From JBAQMG01 sp049302575 (GTDB lineage Bacteria > Bacillota > Desulfitobacteriia > Desulfitobacteriales > Desulfitobacteriaceae): a stretch of 35,026 bases of DNA. The translations under genes were made by a program, and so were the position numbers. Location: positions 1 to 35,026 of the forward strand of contig JBAQMG010000083.1 in assembly GCA_049302575.1 (NCBI GenBank). The letters run 5' to 3'. The stretch's first letter is position 1, and every line of letters starts with the position of its first letter. Of the stretch, positions 21,960 through 28,923 are shown piece after piece. Below the pieces are notes generated by a model that did not search any database, was not told the DNA's origin, and was given only the letters and a program-made list of their open reading frames with translations.

Positions 21960-22651
21960 TGACTGGAATTGTCTTGCTTTCTGGTGGTTTGGATTCAACT
22001 GTGGCCTTAGCACTCTATCTTGAAAGGCACACGCTTGATTTGGCACTAACCTTTGATTATGGACAACGCTCTAAGGAACGTGAAATTAAGGCAGCTCAAC
22101 TGATTGCGACTCATTATGGGCTAGCACATAAAATTCTTGCTTTGCCCTTTTTAGAAGAGCAGACAAGCACAGCCTTAGTTAATCCGAAAAATGTTTTGCC
22201 CGATATTTCAGGGGTTGAACTTGATGATGTCCAAGGTCGAGCCTTGGAAAGTGCAGCCAGCGTTTGGGTTCCTAATCGCAATGGTCTCTTTATTAATATA
22301 GCAGCAGTGTATGCGGAGAACCTCGGGCAACCCTCCAACATAATTACTGGTTTCAATAGTGAGGAAGCTGCTACTTTTCCAGATAATTCGGTTGATTTTA
22401 TTAGGGCAATCAATCGAAGTTTAAAATACTCTACTATGCAAGAGACTAAAGTAGTAAGTCCAACTTCAAAACTGACTAAAACCGAGATCGTGAGTGAGGG
22501 GTTACGCCTAAATATTCCTTGGGACTATCTTTGGAGTTGCTACAGTGGTCTCCCTCAACTATGCGGAGTATGCGAAAGTTGTCGGCGTTTTAAAAGAGCC
22601 TTATTAAACAACGGCAAGAACGAGCTTGCCCATAAATTATTTACTTACTGA
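21959..22651 (+). CDS. queC: 7-cyano-7-deazaguanine (preQ0) synthase
   Basis: A 230-residue QueC. It uses ATP and ammonia to convert 7-carboxy-7-deazaguanine to preQ0. The PP-loop LLSGGLDSTVALA begins at residue 6, and the C-terminal zinc site CYSGLPQLCGVCESC has the C-x7-C-x2-C-x2-C spacing. Also visible are FDYGQRSKERE, VPNRNGLF and GFNSEEAATFPDN. The GTG start overlaps the queD stop by one base (TAGTG), with GAGGAGG inside the end of queD as ribosome site, so translation is probably coupled. Confidence 0.97.
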   Translation: MTGIVLLSGGLDSTVALALYLERHTLDLALTFDYGQRSKEREIKAAQLIATHYGLAHKILALPFLEEQTSTALVNPKNVLPDISGVELDDVQGRALESAASVWVPNRNGLFINIAAVYAENLGQPSNIITGFNSEEAATFPDNSVDFIRAINRSLKYSTMQETKVVSPTSKLTKTEIVSEGLRLNIPWDYLWSCYSGLPQLCGVCESCRRFKRALLNNGKNELAHKLFTY

Positions 22652-22684
22652 CGTCCTGTAGAGACGAGACAAGGGGGTTCCAAA

Positions 22685-23242
22685 ATGAAATATCTCGTAC
22701 TCACAGAAAATCTGAACTATGACGGTAGTCAGCTGCAATCTTTATTTACGTATAGAAACTATGGCCTTATGGGGGATAGTACCCTTGTTTTTCGTGGAAA
22801 ATGTAGTGTCCAACAAGCCGAGATGGTAGATCTAGAGGATGTACGTGCTCAGGACTGGATCTGGAGCGGAGATATGCTGCATTTTATTATCGAACATTTT
22901 GAACTTGATTTAGAAAAGACAATTATCCGCCAGCGCCTCTTAATTGCGATCATTAAGGAAGAATTAGAGAGTTTGGGAGTTAAAACACTTTATCGTACTG
23001 GGGATGATTTATATGAAGCACAAAATAAATTATCCGTAAGTATAAGTACTTTATCACCTGTCTCCACACTGATTCATTGTGGACTAAATGTCTCGAGTGC
23101 TAATACTCCTGTACCTACTGTCAGTTTGCTGGATTTAGGGCTCAAGGATATTTTAGGCTTCGGAGAAAAGGTAGCCCTGCATTATTGTAAGGAAATGGAG
23201 TCTATTCGATTAGCTCGGTGTAAAGTTAGAGGGGTAGTCTAA
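22685..23242 (+). CDS. DUF366-family protein within the queuosine operon
   Basis: A 185-residue cytoplasmic protein that I recognise as DUF366 by pattern: GSQLQSLFTYRNYGLMGDS near the N-terminus, FIIEHFELDLEKTIIRQRLLIAII in the middle and a DLYEAQNKLSVSISTLSPVSTLIHCGLNV core. DUF366 proteins occur in archaea and Firmicutes and resemble the biotin/lipoate-ligase-like fold; no reaction is established. It begins 33 bp after queC and its TAA overlaps the queE ATG (TAATG), so it is locked into the operon. That placement suggests a part in 7-deazaguanine or pterin metabolism. This is inference from position, not from any visible active site. Confidence 0.75.
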   Translation: MKYLVLTENLNYDGSQLQSLFTYRNYGLMGDSTLVFRGKCSVQQAEMVDLEDVRAQDWIWSGDMLHFIIEHFELDLEKTIIRQRLLIAIIKEELESLGVKTLYRTGDDLYEAQNKLSVSISTLSPVSTLIHCGLNVSSANTPVPTVSLLDLGLKDILGFGEKVALHYCKEMESIRLARCKVRGVV

Positions 23243-23973
23243 TGGCAGTTTTACCTGTTCGAGAAATTTTCTCTTCGATCCAAGGGGAAGGACCGTATGT
23301 TGGAGTACGTCAACTATTTTTACGACTGCCACGTTGTAATTTAACTTGTCCTTATTGTGATACCCCTATAGATGATCCCCTTCAGTTGTTGTTGGAGGAA
23401 ATACCAGGTTCTAGATCCTTTGAATACTTCAATAATCCGCTGAGCGTGAAGAGTTTACTAGATATATTAAAGAGATTTAAGCTCGAAAAACACCATTCTT
23501 TGAGTGTAACTGGTGGTGAACCGTTACTCTGGACTAGAGAGTTAGCAGAGTTTTTACCTTTAGTTAAAGAACAAGGACTAAAAATTTACCTCGAGACGAA
23601 TGGAACTTTGCCACAACACTTAGCTGCTCTTTTACAGTGGCTTGATATTATTAGTATGGACATTAAGCTACCCTTCGGTGGACGGGTCTTTTGGAAAGAA
23701 CACCAGGAATTTCTTGATAAGAGCCGAAAAAAAGAGGTTTTTATTAAAATAGTGCTTGATGCTACTAGTTCTTTTAATGATTTAACAATTGCACGAGAAC
23801 TTATTGCGGGTGTTGACCCCGACATCCCTACTATTCTTCAACCGGTTACGGCTACTAGAGGCATAAAGCCCCCCCTCCCACGTCAAATGTTAGACTGGCA
23901 GGATTACCTTTTGGAGTGCTTGAAAAACGTTAGAATTATCCCTCAAACTCATGTCCTCCAAGGTCAGTTATAA
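23242..23973 (+). CDS. queE: 7-carboxy-7-deazaguanine synthase (radical SAM)
   Basis: A 243-residue radical SAM enzyme. It contracts 6-carboxytetrahydropterin to 7-carboxy-7-deazaguanine. The N-terminus REIFSSIQGEGPYVGVRQLF is the QueE signature. The cluster motif is CNLTCPYC, Cys32, 36 and 39 (C-x3-C-x2-C), followed by DTP. SVTGGEPLLW gives the GGEP SAM motif and LETNGTLP the next strand. Between the cluster motif and GGEP there is an insert of about 50 residues, commonly variable in QueE. The ATG overlaps the DUF366 stop by one base. Confidence 0.96.
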   Translation: MAVLPVREIFSSIQGEGPYVGVRQLFLRLPRCNLTCPYCDTPIDDPLQLLLEEIPGSRSFEYFNNPLSVKSLLDILKRFKLEKHHSLSVTGGEPLLWTRELAEFLPLVKEQGLKIYLETNGTLPQHLAALLQWLDIISMDIKLPFGGRVFWKEHQEFLDKSRKKEVFIKIVLDATSSFNDLTIARELIAGVDPDIPTILQPVTATRGIKPPLPRQMLDWQDYLLECLKNVRIIPQTHVLQGQL

Positions 23974-24056
23974 GAATCTATCTGTAGCCTAAAGCAAGGC
24001 AATGCAAAACAAGCTAATTCGCTGAAATGGTTTACTAAAAAAGGAGGTTGAAATTT

Positions 24057-24629
24057 TTGGGGATGGATATGGAAAAGATTGAAAAGGCAGTATATATGAT
24101 TCTCGAGGCTATTGGTGAAGATCCTCAAAGGGAGGGTCTCAGAGACACTCCCAAACGTTTAGCTCGTATGTATGGAGAAGTCTTTGCTGGTTTACACGAA
24201 GATCCTAGTGAACATCTTAAAGTACAATTCTCTGAAGAACATGAGGAAATGGTCATTGTCAAAGATATTCCCGTATATTCGATGTGCGAACATCATTTAG
24301 TACCTTTCTATGGAAAAGCCCATGTTGCCTATATCCCTCGTAAGGGCAAAATCACCGGACTTTCCAAGTTAGCTCGGGTTGTAGAGGGATTTGCTAAACG
24401 ACCACAGTTACAAGAGAGACTAACCTCTCAAATCTCTGATTCAATTATGGATGTTCTTGAACCACGTGGAGTTTTGGTCGTTATTGAAGCTGAACATATG
24501 TGTATGACGATGCGCGGCGTCAAAAAACCAGGTTCAAAAACCATTACCTCAGCAGTACGAGGGATGTTTAAAACCAGTCAAGCTACTCGGGCTGAGGGTT
24601 TTGCCTTAATCCTTGGTCATAAGGGATAA
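24057..24629 (+). CDS. folE: GTP cyclohydrolase I (type IA)
   Basis: About 190 residues. FolE converts GTP to 7,8-dihydroneopterin triphosphate, the shared entry to folate and queuosine; here it supplies the substrate of QueD. Motifs are EGLRDTPKRLARMY, YSMCEHHLVPFYGKAHVAYIP (zinc Cys and His), GLSKLARVVEGFAKRPQLQERLT and HMCMTMRGVKKPGSKT (second zinc Cys). AGGAGG at 24042-24047 touches the TTG at 24048, so that start is impossible; TTG 24057 has nine-base spacing, and ATG 24063 is the alternative. It follows queE by 83 bp, and surE starts five bases after its stop. Confidence 0.96.
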   Translation: MGMDMEKIEKAVYMILEAIGEDPQREGLRDTPKRLARMYGEVFAGLHEDPSEHLKVQFSEEHEEMVIVKDIPVYSMCEHHLVPFYGKAHVAYIPRKGKITGLSKLARVVEGFAKRPQLQERLTSQISDSIMDVLEPRGVLVVIEAEHMCMTMRGVKKPGSKTITSAVRGMFKTSQATRAEGFALILGHKG

Positions 24630-24634
24630 GGAAA

Positions 24635-25384
24635 ATGCAAATTTTACTTACTAATGATGACGGTTATCATGCTCCAGGCCTTCAAACACTTTACCGGATT
24701 CTTTCGGCAAAAGAAACTTGGGAGCTTAGTATTGTTGCACCCGAAGGTCAGCGTTCTGCTACAGGTCATGCCATTACTTTATTTAATCCGATATTAGTAG
24801 AAGAACAGTTGCTTAAGAGTGAAGGACGGGGTTTCGCTATCTATGGAACACCGTCTGATTGTGTTAAACTAGCCATACAAGGTGGAATAGTTCCTCGCCC
24901 AGATTTAGTTATTTCGGGGATTAACTCTGGTCAAAATCTTGGGACTGACGTTTTTTATTCTGGGACAGTTTCGGCAGCGTTAGAGGGAGTATTTTTGGGG
25001 GTTCCGGCAATAGCAGTTTCTTTAGCCGGTTATAAAGAGCATGATTTCGAACCCGCAGCGGAGTTTATTGCTACATTGTTACCAAAACTAAGTACTAAAC
25101 TTGATTTTGGTTTAGTAAACATAAATATTCCTGCCGGACCAGAAAAAGATTGGCGTGGGGTACACATCACAAAACTTGGCAAAACGGTCTACAAAGATGT
25201 TTTTGAAAGTCGAGTTGACCCTCGTGGACGAAATTATTTTTGGCAGGCCGGTACTATGCTTAAAGACCAAGAAGCTAACTCAGATATAAGTGCAATTCAA
25301 GAGGGGTATATCTCCATAACCCCTATTCACTGTGACCTAACTGACTATGAGAAAATGATAAAATTAAAGGAATTCGAAAAGTGA
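24635..25384 (+). CDS. surE: 5'/3'-nucleotidase SurE
   Basis: A 249-residue SurE. The metal site is at the N-terminus (LLTNDDGYHAPG, Asp8-Asp9), then PEGQRSATGHAIT, GTPSDCVKLA and SGINSGQNLGTDVFYSGTVSAALEG, all family signatures. SurE dephosphorylates nucleoside monophosphates and sometimes short polyphosphates. It is the last gene of the que operon, five bases after folE, with AAGG before its ATG. Why a nucleotidase sits here is not known. It could scavenge nucleotides or simply be co-transcribed. A terminator follows at 25440-25479. Confidence 0.95.
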   Translation: MQILLTNDDGYHAPGLQTLYRILSAKETWELSIVAPEGQRSATGHAITLFNPILVEEQLLKSEGRGFAIYGTPSDCVKLAIQGGIVPRPDLVISGINSGQNLGTDVFYSGTVSAALEGVFLGVPAIAVSLAGYKEHDFEPAAEFIATLLPKLSTKLDFGLVNINIPAGPEKDWRGVHITKLGKTVYKDVFESRVDPRGRNYFWQAGTMLKDQEANSDISAIQEGYISITPIHCDLTDYEKMIKLKEFEK

Positions 25385-25439
25385 ACTCATTCAGCAAAAG
25401 CTGAACATTGAGACTTCGGTGGGGATTTTACTATATAAA

Positions 25440-25479
25440 AAAATCAAAGGTGCAACTTAATAGTTGCACCTTTGATTTT
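25440..25479. terminator. Bidirectional terminator between surE and the SASP gene
   Basis: A perfect 18-bp stem (25440-25457 with 25462-25479, GC core GGTGCAACT) with a four-base loop and A/T-run flanks, serving both convergent transcripts. Confidence 0.9.
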
Positions 25480-25488
25480 AATCAATTT

Positions 25489-25713
25489 TTAAAGATCACC
25501 TTTGAGTGATTCCTGAGCACGACGGATCATTGTTTTAACCATACTTCCTCCAATACGACCACCTATATGACCACATTCTCTCGAGGTCATTTCGGCCCAC
25601 CCTTTGGTTTGGATTTTAGAAGTTAACCCTAATTCATCGGCTACCTCATATTTGAATTGATCCAAGACAGACTGGGGCAGGAGTCCACTATTTCGGTTAG
25701 AATTTCGACTCAT
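25489..25713 (-). CDS. Alpha/beta-type small acid-soluble spore protein
   Basis: A 74-residue SASP. These proteins coat and protect DNA in the forespore. Seen are KYEVADELGL, the region cut by the GPR protease during germination, and the C-terminal DNA-binding signature TSRECGHIGGRIGGSMVKTMIRRAQ. The start is ATG 25713 with AAAGGGG eight bases upstream; the frame reaches back to 25746 only because of a short tandem duplication. Transcription should depend on sigma-G, but I do not see a clear sigma-G promoter upstream. It is convergent with surE and shares its terminator. It shows that the organism sporulates. Confidence 0.95.
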   Translation of the reverse strand: MSRNSNRNSGLLPQSVLDQFKYEVADELGLTSKIQTKGWAEMTSRECGHIGGRIGGSMVKTMIRRAQESLKGDL

Positions 25714-25729
25714 CAAAACATCCCCTTTC

Positions 25730-25760
25730 AATCTGCATTGAGACAAATCTGCATTGAGAC
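25730..25760. repeat. 16-bp tandem duplication just upstream of the SASP ribosome site
   Basis: AATCTGCATTGAGAC occurs at 25730-25744 and again at 25746-25760, a period of 16 bp. It lies in the 5' region of the SASP gene. The remaining gap to spoVB (25761-25896) is AT-rich with no feature seen. Confidence 0.85.
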
Positions 25761-25896
25761 ATTAATATTTTTACCGAAACAAAGTTAATTATAACGTTAA
25801 AATTATGGAAGTATTAAGTTGATTTGTAAGTTGTGGGTTAATTATAGTTCACATGGATTTTTTAATTTTACAGAGTAATTATTTCTAAGATTTAGG

Positions 25897-27441
25897 CTAA
25901 AACGGCAGAAATTTCCCTAACCAAGGCAGTCTACGCAAATCCGATTTTGATAAGGCTCCGTTCACACTTAAGGATAACGTATAAACAAAGAAACCAGCTC
26001 CTAAGGTGCTTAGGAAACCCAATAAATTATTAAGACCTAAGGGTGAAAGGAGACGAAAAGTTAAAAACATGAGCAGACCTGCGCTAAGAGGTTGAAGGAT
26101 GAAATGTTGGAGATCCAAGGGTAATCCAGTAAACCGTATGATTGCCACAAGATTGAGCACAGCCATAACCAAAAAACCTAAAACGTAAGACCAGGCACTT
26201 CCTACTAATCCCCATTTAGGTATGGCAGTCAAAATATACATCACAGGAATGCGAACAAATGCCGCAATGATGGAATGAAGGACGGGAAGGTGAACCTTTC
26301 CCAAACCTTGGAGAATTCCGGTGGTAGTTTGCTGTAGATAAGAGAAAATTCCTCCTAGTGCTAAAACCCTTAAAACCGGGGCAATCGTTGAACTTTTGAA
26401 AAAAGCAGTAAGTGGGGTTGCAAAATAGAAAAGAACTATTAAACATGGAAGGCCTAAAAGAACAGTTAACCTAATTGCTTCAGCACTTCTGGCTCGTACA
26501 ACCTGGAAACGTTTTTGGGCGGAGGCTTCTGCTATGGCTGGTACAAGCGAGGTAGCTAAGGCAAAGGTGAAGACACTGGGGAAGGTTAATAAAGTAAAAG
26601 CAGACCCTCCTAATTGGCCAAAGAGAGTTGTCGCCTCTCTAGCACTATAACCGGCAACTTGCAAGCGCAGAGGGATTAACATAGCATCTAAAGTGGAAAG
26701 ACTGGTGGATAGTAAGCGGCCAAGTGTTACAGGTGAAGCCAAACGCCATAGTCTAACTAATGTTTGGCTTATAGGAAGGGAGAAACCACCTTCTACAGGG
26801 ATAACCTTTTGTTTAACTTTATAGTATTGGGAAACAATAATGATTAACCCGGCAATTTCACCTGCCAGCATACCAATAGCTAGGCCAGCAGCTGCCCACT
26901 CTACTCCTTTAGCTAGAAAGCGTTCGGCCATGGAAAAGCCGACGATAACTCTCACAACTTGTTCACAAATTTGGCTTAAAGCAGTTGGGAGCATATTTTG
27001 TAGTCCTTGGAAATATCCGCGAAAAGCTGAAGCAATGGAGACGACAAAAATTGCCGGGGTACAAATTAGAAAGACATTTAAAACCCTAGCATCAGGAAAA
27101 AGTTTAGGAGTTAAATTAGGGGCAAGGGCAAAAAGACCCAAGCTCACTATTGCTCCTGAGATGATCAGAATGAGTAGGGCTAAGTTAAAAATCGCCCTTG
27201 CCTGACGAGGATTACCGAGGCTAATTTCTTCAGAGACTATTTTCGAGACTGCAAGTGGTATTCCAGCAGTTGTAAGGACTAAGGCCATCATATAAACGGG
27301 AAAAACCATAGTAAATAAACCATAAGCTTCTCCCCCGATATGTGTCATTATCAGATATTGGTAGGCAAAACCTAAAATGCGGTTGATGAGGTTTGCACCT
27401 AAAAGTATGCTTGCACCGTAGACAAAGGTGCGTTTTGGCAT
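25897..27441 (-). CDS. spoVB: Stage V sporulation protein B-type MOP flippase
   Basis: A 514-residue integral membrane protein with about fourteen helices from the MOP exporter superfamily (MATE/MurJ/Wzx-like). The start KRTFVYGASILLGANLINRILGFAYQYLIMTHIGGEAYGLFTMVFPVY and the motif GIPLAVSKIVSEE are typical of SpoVB. In Bacillus, SpoVB acts during spore cortex synthesis, probably by flipping lipid-linked precursors; paralogues (YkvU, YtgP/MurJ-like) share the fold, so the exact paralogue is not certain. ATG 27441 follows GGGGG with seven-base spacing. It lies beside the SASP gene on the same strand, but the 180-bp gap suggests separate transcription. Confidence 0.9.
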   Translation of the reverse strand: MPKRTFVYGASILLGANLINRILGFAYQYLIMTHIGGEAYGLFTMVFPVYMMALVLTTAGIPLAVSKIVSEEISLGNPRQARAIFNLALLILIISGAIVSLGLFALAPNLTPKLFPDARVLNVFLICTPAIFVVSIASAFRGYFQGLQNMLPTALSQICEQVVRVIVGFSMAERFLAKGVEWAAAGLAIGMLAGEIAGLIIIVSQYYKVKQKVIPVEGGFSLPISQTLVRLWRLASPVTLGRLLSTSLSTLDAMLIPLRLQVAGYSAREATTLFGQLGGSAFTLLTFPSVFTFALATSLVPAIAEASAQKRFQVVRARSAEAIRLTVLLGLPCLIVLFYFATPLTAFFKSSTIAPVLRVLALGGIFSYLQQTTTGILQGLGKVHLPVLHSIIAAFVRIPVMYILTAIPKWGLVGSAWSYVLGFLVMAVLNLVAIIRFTGLPLDLQHFILQPLSAGLLMFLTFRLLSPLGLNNLLGFLSTLGAGFFVYTLSLSVNGALSKSDLRRLPWLGKFLPF

Positions 27442-27634
27442 AGAATACCCCCAGTCCTACGTGTAGTAAAATTATCTAAGGTACTTCTTAACTTTATGCG
27501 TTGAGTGATTAGCAAATGCATCGGTAAAATTTTCTTCTTATCTTCAAGTCTGTTAAAGGATTTTAATAGAGATGTGGAGAAAATATGTTAATATAGTGTG
27601 TAAAGGAATATTCAATAAAATATGGGGCAATCTA

Positions 27635-27649
27635 CCTCCGAGTAGGAGG
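27635..27649 (+). promoter_or_regulatory. Hairpin sequestering the iadA ribosome binding site
   Basis: CCTCC (27635-27639) is complementary to GGAGG (27645-27649), the Shine-Dalgarno of iadA, with loop GAGTA. A competing stem CTAC/GTAG (27632-27635, 27642-27645) shares bases with it. Translation could be reduced by this structure; the stem is short, so the effect is uncertain. Confidence 0.4.
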
Positions 27650-27657
27650 GATTTATA

Positions 27658-28821
27658 ATGTGGCAATTAATCAAAAATGCTCAAATTTATGCCCCAGAGC
27701 TCATTAAAGATACTGAACTTCTGATTGTGGGTCAGTGTATTGCTGCTATGGGCAATAATTTAGAATTACCTTCATATGTTCAAGGAGAGATTATCGATCT
27801 CCAAGGACAGAAGCTTGTTCCAGGCTTCATTGACGCCCACGTTCATATTTGTGGGGGTGGTGGTGAGGCAGGGCCAGCTTCACGAACCCCGGAAATACAA
27901 CTCTCTCAACTAACTCGTGGCGGCACAACTACAGTGGTAGGTGTTTTGGGAACTGATGCTATTTCGCGTTCCGTGTCTGAGCTTTTAGTTAAAGCACAGG
28001 CCTTAGAAATAGAGGGGTTGACAACTTATATCTATAGTGGAGCTTATCAGGTGCCAACTCGGACGATCTTAGCAAGTTTGCGTGAAGACCTCGTACTCAT
28101 TGACAAAGTTATTGGAGCAGGAGAAATTGCCATTTCAGATCATCGTTCCGCCCAACCGCAACTAGCTCAACTTGAACATTTAGCGGCGGAAGCTAGAGTT
28201 GGGGGAATGCTGGGTGGCAAAGCTGGTATTATTCACCTTCACCTTGGAGAAGGAAAGCGTGGTCTTGAGCCAATTTGGTCTATTTTAGAGCAAACGGAAA
28301 TTCCGATTACCCAATTCATGCCTACTCATATCAATCGAACCTATGCGCTTCTGGAACAAGGAGTTGAATTTAATAAGGCGGGCGGGCATATAGACCTAAC
28401 AGCTGGGTGTGACGATTTTCCTCAAGAGCTTCAGGTTCCAGCCGTCTTACATAGGTTAGCTGAACGCAAGCTGCTAAACGATCAGGTTACCGTTACCTCC
28501 GATGGAAACGGAAGCATGCCCCAGTATAATGAGCAAGGAAGTCTGATCGGTATGGGCGTTGGCTCTGTAGAGGTTTTATGGCGTGATGTTCGAGCTTCAA
28601 TAGTCCACTATGGGCTGCCCTTAGAAACTGCTTTAAAAACAATTACCGTTAATGTGGCTAATATTCTTCGTCTTAAGAATAAAGGACAAATACGTTTCGG
28701 GTATGATGCAGACTTAGTTGCCTTAGATCAGGATCTAAAAGTCTTACACGTATGGGCCAAAGGAAGACTGCTGGTTAAAGATAGGAAGCCTTTAGTCTAT
28801 GGAACTTACGAAAAAAATTAA
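27658..28821 (+). CDS. iadA: Isoaspartyl (beta-aspartyl) dipeptidase
   Basis: A 387-residue amidohydrolase-superfamily enzyme that cleaves isoaspartyl dipeptides left by damaged proteins. The family signature is clear: VPGFIDAHVHICGGGGEAGPASRTPEIQLSQLTRGGTTTVVG, with the HxH metal pair, then YIYSGAYQVPTRT and AISDHRSAQP. HLHLGEGKRGL and the VTSDGNGSMPQ loop hold the remaining metal and catalytic residues. The C-terminus GQIRFGYDADLVALDQDLKVLHVWAKGRLLVKD closes the small beta domain. ATG 27658 follows GGAGGG. The 216-bp upstream gap shows no clear promoter apart from AT-rich stretches. Divergent from spoVB. Confidence 0.95.
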   Translation: MWQLIKNAQIYAPELIKDTELLIVGQCIAAMGNNLELPSYVQGEIIDLQGQKLVPGFIDAHVHICGGGGEAGPASRTPEIQLSQLTRGGTTTVVGVLGTDAISRSVSELLVKAQALEIEGLTTYIYSGAYQVPTRTILASLREDLVLIDKVIGAGEIAISDHRSAQPQLAQLEHLAAEARVGGMLGGKAGIIHLHLGEGKRGLEPIWSILEQTEIPITQFMPTHINRTYALLEQGVEFNKAGGHIDLTAGCDDFPQELQVPAVLHRLAERKLLNDQVTVTSDGNGSMPQYNEQGSLIGMGVGSVEVLWRDVRASIVHYGLPLETALKTITVNVANILRLKNKGQIRFGYDADLVALDQDLKVLHVWAKGRLLVKDRKPLVYGTYEKN

Positions 28822-28923
28822 ACTATGGAGTCATCTTCGGACTCAGTGAACACTCCTAAGGAAGAATGTTGCGAGTAAAAGGCTAAAGTCCTTTTCTTAA
28901 TAACAATCAAGGAGGAGATCGTC

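Noticed and set aside
26840..27205. 121-codon plus-strand ORF inside spoVB
   Set aside because: Antisense shadow, basic and low complexity, no ribosome site.
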